A stretch of DNA of 64,000 nt from Sclerurus mexicanus. Lineage: Eukaryota > Chordata > Aves > Passeriformes > Furnariidae. Shown in pieces: positions 36,112 through 48,365 of this stretch (position 1 is the first letter of the stretch; the number at the start of each line of letters is the position of its first letter). Location: contig VWZF01007011.1 in assembly GCA_013396755.1 (NCBI GenBank), forward strand, positions 258,980-322,979, in the 5' to 3' direction. The translations under genes were made by a program, and so were the position numbers. Under the pieces are notes generated by a model. That model saw only the letters and a program-made list of their open reading frames with translations. It did not search any database and was not told the DNA's origin.

Positions 36112-37092
36112 AGGTGACATCAGACTGGTGACCTGTAACTAGTGGGTTCCACAGGTCTCCATCTTAGGCCCTGTGCTCTTCAACATCTTCATAAATGACT
36201 TAGATGCAGGATTGGAAGGGATACTAAGCAAATCTGGGAGGAGCTGTTGACTCCCTCGAAGGCAGGGAGACCCTGCAGAGAAACCTCAACAAATCATGAA
36301 CCATATGAAGTTCAACAAGGGGAAGTTCCAGATTCTACACCTGGGATGGGGCAGCCCTGGATGTATGTACAGACTGTGGAAGGAAATGCTGGAAAGAAGT
36401 GCCATGGAAAGGGACCTGGGGGCCCTGGTCAATGGTAAGTTGAATATGAGTCAGCAGTGCTCTGGCAGCCAGGAGGGCCAACCCTGTCCTGGGGGGCATC
36501 AGGCAAAGCATCGCCAACCAGTTGAGGGAGGGGATTGTCCCGCTCTGCTCTGCACTGGGTCGGCCTTACCTTGAATATTGTGCGTAGTTTTGGGTGTCAC
36601 AATATAAGATATTCAGCTCTTAGAGAGTGCACAAAGGAGTGCAATGAAGATGGTGAAGGGCCTTGAAGAGAAGTTGTATGAGTGGCTGAGGTAATTTGAT
36701 CTGTTCAGCCTGGAGAAGAGGAGACTGAGGGTCTCATTGCAGTCTACAGCTTCCTCCTGAGGGCAAGAGGAGGGGCAGGCACTGATCTCTTCTCTCTGGT
36801 GACCAGTGATGGGACCTGAGGGAACGGCCTGAAGTTGTGTCAGGGGAGGTTTAGGTTGGATATTAGAAAGAGGTTCTTCATCCAGAGGGTGGTTGGGCAG
36901 TGGAACAGGTTCCCTAGGGAAGTGGTCACAGCACCAAGCCCGACAGAGTTCAATAAGTGTTTGGATGATACTCTCAGGCACATGATGTGAGTCTCGGGGA
37001 TGGTCCTGTGCAGGGTTAAGGGCTGGACTCAATGATCCTTGTGGGTCCCTTCCAACTCAGCGTATTCTCTGATTCTGTGTGATTCTGTGAAA
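36112..37092 (+). mobile_element. CR1 LINE with partial reverse transcriptase ORF2, broken
   Basis: The longest well-preserved CR1 here, about 980 bp on the plus strand. It opens inside the reverse-transcriptase domain: the reading near 36161-36233 gives ILGPVLFNIFINDLDAGL followed by EGILSK, the conserved block just before the catalytic F/YADD motif. That motif is deleted: text jumps at about 36232-36234 straight to ctgggaggagc. Later parts include 'aaccatatgaagttcaacaa', 'ttcagcctggagaagaggag' (about 36705) and 'tggaacaggttccctaggga' (about 36901). The 3' end is 'gggtcccttccaactcagc' with a tgattctgtg tail (37044-37092). Short frames inside are remnants and no functional protein is encoded. 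Confidence 0.94.
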
Positions 37093-40000
37093 CTATTTAC
37101 TGGATTAGATATGTGACTGATCTAAACTGAGGCTCTATCAGCCACTGATTCTAATTATCACAGCACCAAGAGTTCTTGTTTTCATCCACTTTTACTAAGT
37201 CAACAATAACCTCAAATACTGTCAGTCATCTCCCACAGCTGTAGCTGCCACATTAAAAGAGAATTGACTATTATTGCATTTTAATTAAGTCAAGTAATTC
37301 TTACCTTCCAGTGATCACTTTCTCTGTAAGCATACACAATATGAAAACTATGTTAATTGTCTAAGTTGATCAGCTGTCAGGAAGGAGTTGTTTCGGTCAA
37401 CCATAAGAAATTCTCTTAAATACTAATGGACATTAAAATCAAAGTGAGTGAACTTTGTGTACTTTCTATTTGCTCACATGCAGACACCCCTTATCTACTG
37501 TAAGCACCATTTTCATGTAGCCATGAAACACAAACAGTTTCAGGAAATGTTAAGAATTTTCACAGGAAGGATCAAAAATTGTTATGTCACAGATAAAAAG
37601 GAAAAGAAATTACTATCAGGAATAAAGTGATCAATTCTCAGAACAAGATGTGATATTAGAAAAATTTCTGTGTTTGATATTTCCTATCAATGAGCTATTT
37701 GCTGATGTTAGGAATTTGCATTTCCTAAACCTCCTTATCTGTTGCTTAGGCAACTCCTCTGAAAGGTGTAACAAGAGGTGCTGAATCCCATGAACATCAA
37801 GTCCAGGCATCCTCCAGTTCAGCTGCTGAAACCCAGCAAAGTCTGGGGAACTCTGTCTATTTGAAATAATAGACTTAGATTTGATAAGATTTGGTAGATT
37901 ATTAGAGGCATGGAGATGATAATGTTTGTGCTGTAGAAAGTATTTGGACACTAATAACAGATTAAGTTGAAGTAAGAGTATTAGGAAGACCAGAGCTATA
38001 AAATGGGGTAGAATTGGGAAAATTAAACACACAATAGCTATATATTTGGACATGTACTATGTATTTAATATTTTTCTTCTTGTTTGCCTTTTCAGTTTAG
38101 ACTGTGACTCATCAGACATGAAGGACCTTTTTTAACATTTGGCTTTCAATGTACTTATACAGTTATACTTTGCATTTGCCTAGATAAAGGTATGCAGTCA
38201 AAGTGTAAAATAGTATACTTATGTTATAAAAAAGTAAAAATAACTGATTTTTTTGTTTTATCACAGTTCTTTGGAGTGTATCAGACATGGCAAGAAGATA
38301 TTAATGGAAAAGTATGAAAAATAAAAACATTTTTTTTATATAGATACTTCTTTACTTTTTCTGCTTATCAAGTGGTAAATGATGAATTAATATTTAGAAG
38401 AAAGACTTTCCGTTTCAGAAATTTTATATTTCTCTTTTGGTACATACATATTGGACATGTATAAATAAGGCTAGTAAAGCAGCAGTAAGACAGGGTTTGA
38501 ATTGTATTCATTTGTCAGTGATTATGTCTATTTTGTGCTCATGGGGATTCAACAATGTAAGGATCTGGCACTGTGAGAAAAGTTAAATAGGAAGTCTCTC
38601 CAAGGAATCTAAATATTGTTTATTCCCAGTGGATGAAGCACTACTGTAGCAAGCTTGCCTTTTTTTTTTTTTTTTTTTCACTCCGGAATTTTCCATTATT
38701 TTAGAGTCTAGATATTTAAATATATAAATACTTTAAATATATTAAGTAGAAAATTGTTTCAGTATTACATATTGATTATTCCAAAAGCTTTATCATTCAT
38801 CAGTAAACAAGGGATTCCCTTGTCATTGCTGTGGTTTGAGCAATGTCAGAATTTACTTAATGCAGGAATGACTATGTATGTGATTTGCTCTACCGTCTGT
38901 AAACTTGCCTGCACTGAATGTTGCACTGCTGCAACTTCCATAGTGAAGCCCAGACTATGCCCTTTTAACTCTGTCCAAAGATGACCGTGCATTCTTACTG
39001 TTACCTGACATTGAAGAATCACTTTTACCCCCTTTTATACTATTGGTAAAGTTTCAAATATAAAGAATACAGAGCTAGGTTGGGGTGTTGTCTTTATAAA
39101 ATACTGGTTTACCTGTGAGTTTCTGCTGTAACAAACAATTTTATTCAATTAGTCAAACCTTCAAAACAATATAGATCTCAGTCTGACTGGTGTTACTCAA
39201 AGAAGATTTGATTAAAATACACCTGTAAATAAAGCAGCAAAATACATTTCCAGATAACATGTTTGGAATTTCTGTCACATATATTATCATAACTTTTTCA
39301 TATTTTATTGCAGCTTCTTTTACATGGATCGTATGAACTTTAATCTCGTGCTTCAGAAAGGCAAAGAGTAAAAACTCAGGCTTGAGATGTATATGTACAT
39401 TAAGTACAAGTATATACAAGGATTTATATGCAAGTACATCACACTGTGGATATGTTAAAATGTAGAACTTCCTGAATTACCCTGAAATAAATATGCATTC
39501 ACCATATTTATGGTGATTTGTTTGTGATCAATCATGTGTTGATTGATAAGATAATAACAAATTTAATTTGAGAACAGATGGTAAGTTTGGAAAGGAAGAG
39601 AACTCAAGGTACAAGGAAAAAGCCTGAGGAAAGAGGGAGATGTAGAAAAATGAAAATCAAATAGCTACAAGTGTAAAGTCTTTAAATTCAAGGGAAGGGT
39701 TTGACTGTCTTCTCATTTATCTGCATATATACCATGGTAACTATGCAAAAGCAACAGAGCGTGCTTATAAAACCTACAAGGATTAGAGAAGAAGCAGAAT
39801 CAAATATTTTTATGAATGTCAATTCTTAAATTGTCTCTCAGAACTATTTCAGTTTGCAGACTAGATTGAAATTTTGCTTCTATTTACACTCTTTTAAACT
39901 TATTTATGCAGCAGACTTTTCAATTTCATTCAATATATAAGAAGTGCTACTAATGTCTTTTGCTGGGAGAAGTATTACTGGCTGACATTCTCACTACCCT

Positions 40001-40148
40001 AATTCTGCAAAATTACATTTATTTTCATCTTCTTTCACACCTTATTGATTCAACACATCATCAGGATTAATTTTTTTTTAATCTAACTCTTAAACTTAGC
40101 ATATACTTATTTTAGGTAGATAGGTGTAGGAACATACAGAGATGTTAC
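37093..40148. other. A/T-rich DNA without recognisable gene
   Basis: No gene or transposon recognised. A T run lies at 38660-38678. A 140-codon minus-strand open frame at 37631-38053 has a hydrophobic start and no recognisable domain; I regard it as chance. Confidence 0.65.
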
Positions 40149-40251
40149 ATAGAATAGAATAGAATAGAATAGAATAGAATAGAATAGAATAGAATAGAAT
40201 AGAATAGAATAGAATAGAATAGAATAGAATAGAATAGAATAGAATAGAATA
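40149..40251. repeat. (TAGAA)n pentanucleotide microsatellite, about 20 units
   Basis: About twenty nearly perfect TAGAA units directly abut the 3' end of the CR1 copy that follows. The same motif ends the sister CR1 at 27622, where only about four units exist. The array is therefore best read as an expanded CR1 tail. It creates an artefactual minus-strand open frame with a repeating five-residue pattern. Confidence 0.97.
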
Positions 40252-40732
40252 TTTCTGACAAAGGGTACCTACAACAATCATCCAACTGCCTGACCAATTC
40301 AGGGCTGACCGAGTTAGATCATATTGTTAAGGGCATTGTCCAAATGCTTCTGAAACACTGACAGTCTTGGAGCATTGACCATTTCTCTAGCACACCTCTT
40401 CCAGAGCGTTTGACCACACTTTTGGTAAAGAGATGCCTTCTAATGTACAGTCTAAATCTCAACACAGCTTTGAATGGTCCCATGTCTCCTATCACTGGAT
40501 ACTAGGGAGAAAAGCTCAGCACCCCTCTCTGATTCCCATCCTCAGGAAGCTATAGAGAACAATGAGGTCCCACCCACCAGGCTCCTTTTTTCCCAACTGG
40601 ATAAACCCAGAGTCCTCAGCCACTTCACATTTGACATACCTTCCAGCCTTTCTCCAACTTTACTGCCCCCCTCTGGTTGCATTCAAGGACCTGAACAATC
40701 TTAAATTGTGGCTTTCAGATCTGCACACAGTT
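40252..40732 (-). mobile_element. CR1 LINE, TAGAA-tailed subfamily, 3' region
   Basis: A minus-strand CR1 with 'caactgcctgaccaattcag' (about 40282), 'ggcattgtccaaatgcttct' (about 40332), 'cctatcactggatact' (about 40487) and 'tctggttgcattcaaggacc' (about 40672). It reaches slightly further 5' than its sister at 27.6 kb ('cttaaattgtggc' near 40701). The subfamily and endpoints are alike, but many point differences exist, so these are independent old insertions and not a recent segmental duplication. Confidence 0.9.
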
Positions 40733-41756
40733 ACGAGTTGAAACTGCAATAGCACTGAATGCAGATAAATACATAGGTGCTTATGAATAAAAGAAAGATT
40801 TATACTAACTTTTGCTTGCAAGTATTCCTCATGTAGAGTCTTTGGTTATCTCAGGAAGAGTGAAATGTTTTAAGAGAGGCTGCCCTCTGTGTTGTAAAAC
40901 TGAAAATTCTCAATCACTGTTAAATGTTTCAGGAATGATTTTAATTATTTAACTTTAGATACATAAACATGGGAGGTGTCCTCTGTTTTTTCAACATCTT
41001 CATCTTGATAGAATTTGTGCTTGTTTTTTTTTGGTGCAGGTTTGTGTTTTGGGTTTTTTTGTTCATGTTCTAATAAATTATTCTGTAATAAATAATATTG
41101 TAGATAAATAGATGTGTGTACATAACATCCCTCTTTCAAAAACTGATCCACACATGCAGCTGAATGTAGTTAAAACAAAAGTTCTCATTTCATCTTAGTT
41201 TTAGCAAAATTAAACAATCATGCACCAGGAGTTTCTAATTATATAAAATATAACACAATGTGTCTTTAGAAAACATAGAAAACATACACAGTCCACAGAT
41301 CTATGACAGCTAATCAAATATATTCTAATAGCTTTTCTAAATTAAGAAAAAAATAAATTATAATGAAGTTGCCTGATTTTTATTTTCTAAACAGATAGAG
41401 TTGCAACCCATAAAAAGGAGCTACCATAAGGAGAAAGTAATTATCAAAATTATTATAGGAACATTGAGAAATATAACAGAGTGTTCAAAGAGGTGCTATT
41501 GAATTCTTTCACTTCATCTGCTCCTTGGAAAAATATCAGACATGCTACCATTATATGTCAAATCCTGAAATAAAAACTTGTTTAAATATTTCTAATCTTG
41601 TATGATTCTATCAGGATTTTTTTTTTCTCCTTTTCTTTTTCTTTCTTCATAATTAAGCAGTTAGCTGATCGAGACAAAAATATTTTTTTCACAGAAAATA
41701 AAATTATATTCTTTTAATTTCTTCTATATTTTTAAAAGCTTATATTATATTTCAGC
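40733..41756. other. A/T-rich DNA without recognisable gene
   Basis: Nothing recognised except a G/T-rich stretch near 41018-41064 and a pyrimidine-rich tract near 41616-41648. Confidence 0.65.
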
Positions 41757-42280
41757 TGTCTTGTGCTCTAGCTCCAGACAGTAGCTAATTCCCTAAGCCC
41801 CACACAACTGCTCACTCATTGCCACCAGAACAGGAGAGGGGAGAGAAATGTAGAAGAAAACAAAAAAGTAGAAAACTCATAGGCTGAGATAAAGGCAGCT
41901 TAATGGGTAAAGAAAAAGTAGTACAAAAAACCAAAGCAAAACAAGGAATTCTTTCAACCCTTCCCATGGGCAGACAGGTGCTCAGCCATCCCCATGAAAA
42001 GAGGGCTCCATCATACGTAATGGTGGCTTGGGAACACAAACCACATAAATTTGGATGTCTCTCCTTACTTCTTTCTCTCACAGCTTTATATGCGAAGCAT
42101 AAACCACATGGCATAGAATATCCTTTAGTCAGTTGGAAGGCTTTGACTCTGTAATCTTTGCTCAGCAATAATGAAGGTATCTCTGTGTTATGAACACTGT
42201 TTCGGTCACCAATCAAAAACATAGCCTCGTAAGAGCTACTATGGAGAAAATTAGCTCTATCCCACCCAAAAAACAGTACA
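41757..42280 (-). mobile_element. solo LTR (family A), with internal deletion
   Basis: Same family and orientation as the LTR at 14516-15106. Shared plus-strand landmarks are 'gagataaaggcagctt', 'aagcaaaacaaggaattctt', 'aggtgctcagccatcccc' and 'cagctttatatgcg'. The end is 'agctctatcccaccc...cagtaca'. A minus-strand TATAAA is retained (complement of 42085-42090). Roughly 90 bp corresponding to the gacacagcc...aggagttgg part of the other copy is missing near 42135-42145. No convincing target duplication was found; the left boundary is uncertain by several bases. No viral internal sequence adjoins. Confidence 0.83.
42085..42090 (-). promoter_or_regulatory. TATA box of family A LTR
   Basis: TATAAA on the minus strand in the same context (gcatataaagctg) as in the copy at 14.8 kb. 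Its preservation in two decayed copies confirms the sense strand of the family; activity is not implied. Confidence 0.5.
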
Positions 42281-44478
42281 AACTCCTGTATGTAAAGAAT
42301 GCTTCTTTAAACTTAAGATTGATATTTAAAATTTATTTACACTTAATAGATGATTTTTGATTTGATTTTATCTTGGAATATTGGCATATTCTGAGACAAA
42401 AACAAAAAGAAAGCTGCTTTTCATGTTTGGTTTATTTTGACCTTCCAATGTCCAGGTCAGAATTTATTTTTATCTCACTGTTGTTCTCAACCGCAAGAGT
42501 TTGGATATTTATTCTGGGGTTCAGAATTAACTTCATCCTCTGAACCCATGATATGCTGTTGGATTTCTGATTAGAGCTGTGACTTCTGAGATAGGGTAAT
42601 GAGATTGTTTACTCCTTGATATTTCTTCTACTGTGCGGGCTTAGGCTGTAATCATGAAAATATGATTCAGGCAAGCAGAAGTCGCAATAATATGTAAGTA
42701 TTATTTGCAATAGTTCTGCATACATACTGAAGCATTTATTTTCTCAGAACATACTATTCATATAAAATGATGACTTGTAAATATACCAGTTTGCCAATTT
42801 TTGCCTTTATCTGCTAAATGCTTTCTGGTTTTAAATCTGAAAATGTACTCAAACAGAATTTCTTATGTCCCTTTTGGTAATAAAATAATTCCACTAGTAA
42901 ACTCAGAAATTTTTCTTTTCATCATGCTGTAAAGGTTCAAAGCAACTGAAATGCCATAGATCTTTAGACCCATTAGCAACTATCTTCTAAAATTATTGTC
43001 TACAGAGAATCAAATGACAAAAGCAAATGAAAAGGGTAGTCTTGCAGATATTCTAGGTATCTTGAAAAATCTCTAAGAAGGAGGGTGTTGGCTGTTGAGA
43101 TCTCTGTAGTTTGAAGGCTAGTTACAATAAAGATATTTCCTATAACAGCTTCAGATTAAATAATTATGGAGAAAATACACTGTATAATTTAGGGAGCAAA
43201 GCTGAGCCCTGAAAATTAAAAACAAAAAATCTACATATTTCATATTAATACGTCTTCTTGTGCATATAAATTACTGCGGGGACATTTGAATTGCCCAACT
43301 TTGTTGAAAGGTCTTGGATAACTGCAGTTGTTAATATGGGAATAACAGTGTGTAGGGCTCGGACATTCAAAGCTGTCTAAGGCATTTGACCAAAAATGAT
43401 CACTAGCTGGACGATGTCCATCACCTTTAGACTAACTAGAGAATTTGTGGGAGGTCTGCATGGAACTCATTATGTGTTGCAATGCTGATATTGATCTGTA
43501 GTTTACAGGTCACTGTTTGCCAGTTAATTACATGTCTTTTACAAATTAATAAACCACTTTAATCTATTTAAATCCATTTTGAATTAAAATCTTGTTTAGA
43601 TAACTCTGGTAAGACCAGAACACTGATCTGATCAAGTTTGTCTGCTGTATTCATTACTGGCAACAGTCAATGACACAAAAATATGTATAATAATTCTACC
43701 TTACTTGAAGGAATCAGCTACTTAAATGGATAAAGTTCAGATGGAAATTATTTAGCGGTTCTTATTTTATGGAAGTTGTTATAATCTGGGATTTTGAGTT
43801 CCTCTCTGTCATGCTAAAGAATCTACTCAGTGCTACAGTGAAATGCTAAGGATTTTGTCAGCTGAAACACAATCTTGTAAAGTGTAACATTTTTGAAAGT
43901 AGTTCTGAATATAAATATATGTTTTATTGTATTGTAGTACATTTTTACTTTAGTATGAATTTGAATTAATAAGTAATAATACATATGTTCTCACATATCT
44001 GATCACCTCAGGTTCTCAGATGTCCTTTGAGTTAAATGCAACAGCATGCAGTTTTTTTCTAGAACAATTTTGCAGACACATGTCGCACCTGCCACTTGCA
44101 TATAAAAACAACTTTGGAATATCTTTGGGTTTAATTTGTCTAAAGGTTGATCATAAAATAACAAGCTGTTTGGCCTCTATATGTATATAGCTTAGGATAC
44201 CTATTTTGATTAAGAAACAGTACAGTTTTTATCTGGGTATCATCTATAAATACTTTCACATTTACAATCTATTAATGTGATTCCGCTGTGTGATTCTCTC
44301 TGACTTTAGGAGCTATATATTTCTATGCACTGGATCACATTTTTTGTTGATTAGAATAACGAAAAAAGTGATACTAAATTTGCCATACATGCTTAAAACT
44401 AATATGAACTTGGAAATTGGTCACACATTATTTATTGCACAATCAGGAATTCATCACCATTTTAATCTTGAATAATGT

Positions 44479-44592
44479 GTTTTGGGGTTTTGGGGTTTTG
44501 ATTTTTTTTGGTTTGTTTTTTTTTGGGGGGGAGGGGAGAGGGGTGAGGGTTTGGCTGCTTTTGGTGGGTTTTTTTTTGTTGGTTTTTTTTAA
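44479..44592 (+). repeat. G/T-rich tract with G-quadruplex motif
   Basis: The tract begins with a ggggttttggggtttt pair (44484-44499), continues through T-rich DNA and includes a G-rich core at 44525-44549. The core has four G runs of 7, 4, 4 and 3 bases separated by loops of 1, 3 and 3 bases, which satisfies the usual G3+N1-7 rule. It then returns to T-rich DNA. Whether it folds in the cell cannot be judged from sequence. Confidence 0.9.
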
Positions 44593-47500
44593 GTATAGCT
44601 TATGTCTCTAGTGACTTATTTCAAGTCTAAAGCAAATCCATTCATAACCACTATTTGTTCTCCTTATTTTTCAACAAAGGAGCCTGTATTAAAAAAAATT
44701 ATTAAACCTCCTTTAACTTCTGTGTATCAAGAATTATGTATCCTACAGGTTAAAGCTTTGGACATGGAAATATTGCCAAATATCTCTTTAAAATACTCAC
44801 TAGTTTAATGAGTGTATTTTTTTTTCCTCTTTCTGTCTTGATAACAGTGTGCATTAGTAAGAAGGAACTTCTCAGCTATAAAAATGTATTAGCTTTGTTT
44901 TATCATAATAAAGCCTTCCGTTGGATCTTTAAAAAATAGATCTTACTTCTCCTGTTACTTCTTACTGAAGTTAAACTAAACTGCCATTTAGCATGTCCTT
45001 AGACTTTTATTTAAATAATAGTGTTAGACTGGCCTCCTTCCCATCTTCCAGGATGTTGCCTGTACTAAATGAGCATGGTAAAGTGACAGTGAAAGTCCAT
45101 TCAATATTATTCTAGTGAGTCAGAATTCTAATTTGTGCTATTTTATGTAGTTAGAGTACCACATGAAATATCATACAGTGCTACATTTATTGTAACAGTC
45201 TGTACTTTGATATCTGAACTCTGCTATTTTATTTTCCTATCAACAGCTATTCCCCACCTCCCTAATTAAACACCTGTTCAAACTGCAGAAGGCTTACAGA
45301 ATGAGTCTCAAGAACTCTTCATTGAAGAATTGGTTTAGTTTCATAGAAAATGTGCCACCTATGCCAATAGCCTCTATCCAGTGTTTCTCAGTGATCTGAT
45401 ACACTCCTGCAAGGCATAATACAAGCTGATTCATTAGATACAGAGCAGTAACTCCTCATGTGACATGTAATAAAAATTGATCATGCTAGAATCTATCAAA
45501 CTTGAAACATACGCCTTTTCCTGCTCCAAATCAATCAATATTTTTTTAATAGTCCAGAAAATAAATTGCATGAACTAAAGATTTGCAGATGGGCTAGAAT
45601 CACTTTATTCCCTGTGATGGTTATCAGCAAGTATAACATCAGTAATACTTGAAAGTACATGCACCATTAGTTTACTTTAAGAAAATAAAATAATCAAGGT
45701 CATAACCACTACATATTTAGCAATATAAGACTAATCTGCTGTACTCTGTTTCTACTATTTTATTTTAAAGTTGCCTATCTCAAGTGTCTAAGCATTAGTA
45801 TAAAGGTAAAATAGAGCATTTGTCATCAACCCAGAACAATGCAGAGGCAGCAATGGACATGAGGGGAGAGAGGAGCCTTCAGTACCTTGCTCTTTCAGTG
45901 TCTCACCTTATGTTCTATTGCTGGAAAGATCTAGACACACCTAAGTTATTAAATGTAACACTTTCAGGGCCTGTTGTCTAACCCTAAACATAGCTGCACA
46001 GGCTGTCTATATTACATGGGCTATGTTTAAAAATGCTTTAGCACCCATGACAGTTTCTACATGAAAACTATTGGTGTAGAAGGATAACTGCCCCTATGCT
46101 TTATTCCCACACTGTGCTTGAAAGAGCTCTGTTGGTCTTGACCCAAATACGTGCTGAGAATTGTTGTAACATTTGAAATATACACAATTTTTAAATTTCA
46201 GTATCCCTGCCTATGACTTGGTATTATTTATTTTGAATCTTTTAGAGCCAGAATCCTTTAGAGTATGCTGCTGTTTTCTAGCTCCATAGAAACTGAAGGT
46301 ACTAAAATGTTACATGTTATTTGATTACTCCTATCTGTCCTTCTCAGATATTTCATGCCAGAGGCTGGTCTGCTTCCTTTCACTGCTGACAGAGTTCCTT
46401 CATCATGCTGTGGATTTTGCCACTGCACAGCTTGAAAGGAGAAAGGGAACTCCTGACCAGGTCTCTGGGAATGCATTCCACCTTTTCTACTTTTCTCGTT
46501 TTCTGCAACTCTATTTCATCATGTAAATCACTGTTAAAGAACAGTCCTGTCTGTAAAGCTACAAGACTAAAAAATATGCACTTACTAATAAGGTCACCAT
46601 TTTAGAATTTGCAAGCCTAAAATGGTTAGTAGTAAAATTATGAGAAGTCACAAGTTAGGCTTATAAGACCATGGGTTTTGATCAATGTTTGTGTTTTAAA
46701 ATACCAGCTATGTCTGCTAACATCCCCTCCTGTTTCCCATTCACATTATCCTTTTAGTATACAATCTATTCAATTATTTATATTGTTTTGTTGCTCTGTA
46801 GGAAAGAGATAGAGCTATACATTAAAAGAAATATGCCTAATGTGATTATAATGAGAGGATGAATTTTATTCTGAGTTAAACTTTCCAAAACTCAAATCAG
46901 TGTTTGATTATCAATATCAAAACATAACTGGCAAATTGTAAACATCTGTCCACAAACCAGGAATGTTCTCTTTACATCATTAAGGGAATACATGAATGGA
47001 GTTCTCTTTTGAATTCGTATTTCAAGTTTCTGATTACCTTTAGAATTTTAAAATCAGGGTTAAAATTAAAACTGTAGTGCATGGCTAAGATACTGTTTAT
47101 GCAGTAGCTTATGATTTCAAGTGCCTTTTACTTTTAAAAATCTGCTTTTTGCTTGTTACATTGGTGTACTTTTAGATCTGAGAATTATCTGAGTTTGTTT
47201 GTATTGGATGGTGGGGAACAGAAAAAAATCTTCACTGCTTTCTGAATTTAGATGGTGTTAAAGACATATGAAGATGATGCTTGCTTCATAGCATGCCAAG
47301 AAATGAGATATAAAGAGAATAAACAATCGAAAGGAATGAGATTGGGAAGGCAAAGGTCTTATGAAATAGGTCAGCTATTTGTTTGTTTCTGTGCCTTCTG
47401 CTTTAGTTTTGGACTCTGAGAGTGCAATTCTCAAGTAAAATGATGCTTAATTAATAAGGCACTGAGCATCATTATTGAAAAATACAGTTGAAATACAGCG

Positions 47501-47759
47501 GATGTTAAGACTATGTATATTTCTTATGCCAGTGCAGGGACCCCTATCTGTGTGTTATTCTCTTCACAGATCTAAAATGTTACCAAAATTTAAAAAAAAA
47601 CAACAAGAGGAAGGAAAAAAAAGAAAAGAATAAAATTCCTTATTAAATATATACAATATATAATGACTATCTAATGAACAATCTGGTTTCTGTGTTTCTT
47701 TCTTGTATAATTTTAAATTATTTATCTACCAAGCCAATCTTCAGTTGGAAAGACTGCAC

Positions 47760-47808
47760 ATTTATTTCCCAGCACAGGTGGGAAATTTATTGGGAAATTT
47801 ATTTCCCA
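47760..47808. repeat. short direct and inverted repeat cluster
   Basis: tttatttccc (about 47761), gggaaattta (twice, about 47780 and 47792) and tttatttccc (about 47798) lie within 50 bp, so the arms can pair in several ways. No known element ends match. Confidence 0.8.
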
Positions 47809-48254
47809 ATCCGATCTTAAATTATCATCAGTAACAATAGAGACAATCAAATTACTTCACCTAATTGTTGGTGAATCCAGTGAGCAGTTGATGTTGGCAT
47901 TTGCATATGACTAAAGCTGCACAGTACAGACTACCCATTTAAATGCAATATTTAAGAAGGCATGTCTCAAAACAAAATTATCATTGTAAATATTTTTGAA
48001 CAGTAAGGCTTATCATATGAAGAGAAAACACAAATCACATAGTAATCAGAAACATTTTCTGTAGCATTGGTTTTTAATCATTCTTCAGAATTCTGGTAAA
48101 AGTTTGAGCAAGGATTTCTTTACAGATATCCTTTATTTTCAAATTTTAATGAAAGGTTTTGGATGTTTTCCCAAAGGAAGAAGAAAATGGAAGTACATTT
48201 AGTTAACAGCTTACATCATGACTTCAAAAACTCACTGGCAAATTCATTTTTACT

Positions 48255-48365
48255 AACTAGTTTTGGGTTTTGGTTTGCTTTGGTTGAAATTTTTTGTTTG
48301 GATTTTTTGTGGGGTTTTTTTGTTTGTTTTTGTGTAGTTTTTTTTTATTTTATTTTGTTTTTAAA
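48255..48365. repeat. T/G-rich low-complexity tract
   Basis: Mostly T with G doublets and triplets on the plus strand, with repeated tttg and ggtttttt words. One of several similar tracts in the window. Confidence 0.85.

Noticed and set aside
37631..38053. 140-codon minus-strand open frame with a hydrophobic start
   Set aside because: No domain or family resemblance, A/T-rich composition, and no splice or promoter context that I could support.
40149..40251. Regular short repeats that might suggest a CRISPR array
   Set aside because: The units are 5 bp with no spacers, and the genome is vertebrate.
40096..40281. 61-codon minus-strand frame with a five-residue repeating pattern
   Set aside because: It is the translation of the TAGAA microsatellite.
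27622..40732. Possible segmental duplication linking 27.6 kb and 40.2 kb
   Set aside because: Similarity is confined to the CR1 copies; flanks differ and the copies have many point differences, so they are separate insertions.
44484..44499. ggggttttggggtttt resembling a telomere repeat
   Set aside because: Vertebrate telomeres use TTAGGG; this motif belongs to ciliate-type telomeres and here is only part of a G/T-rich tract.
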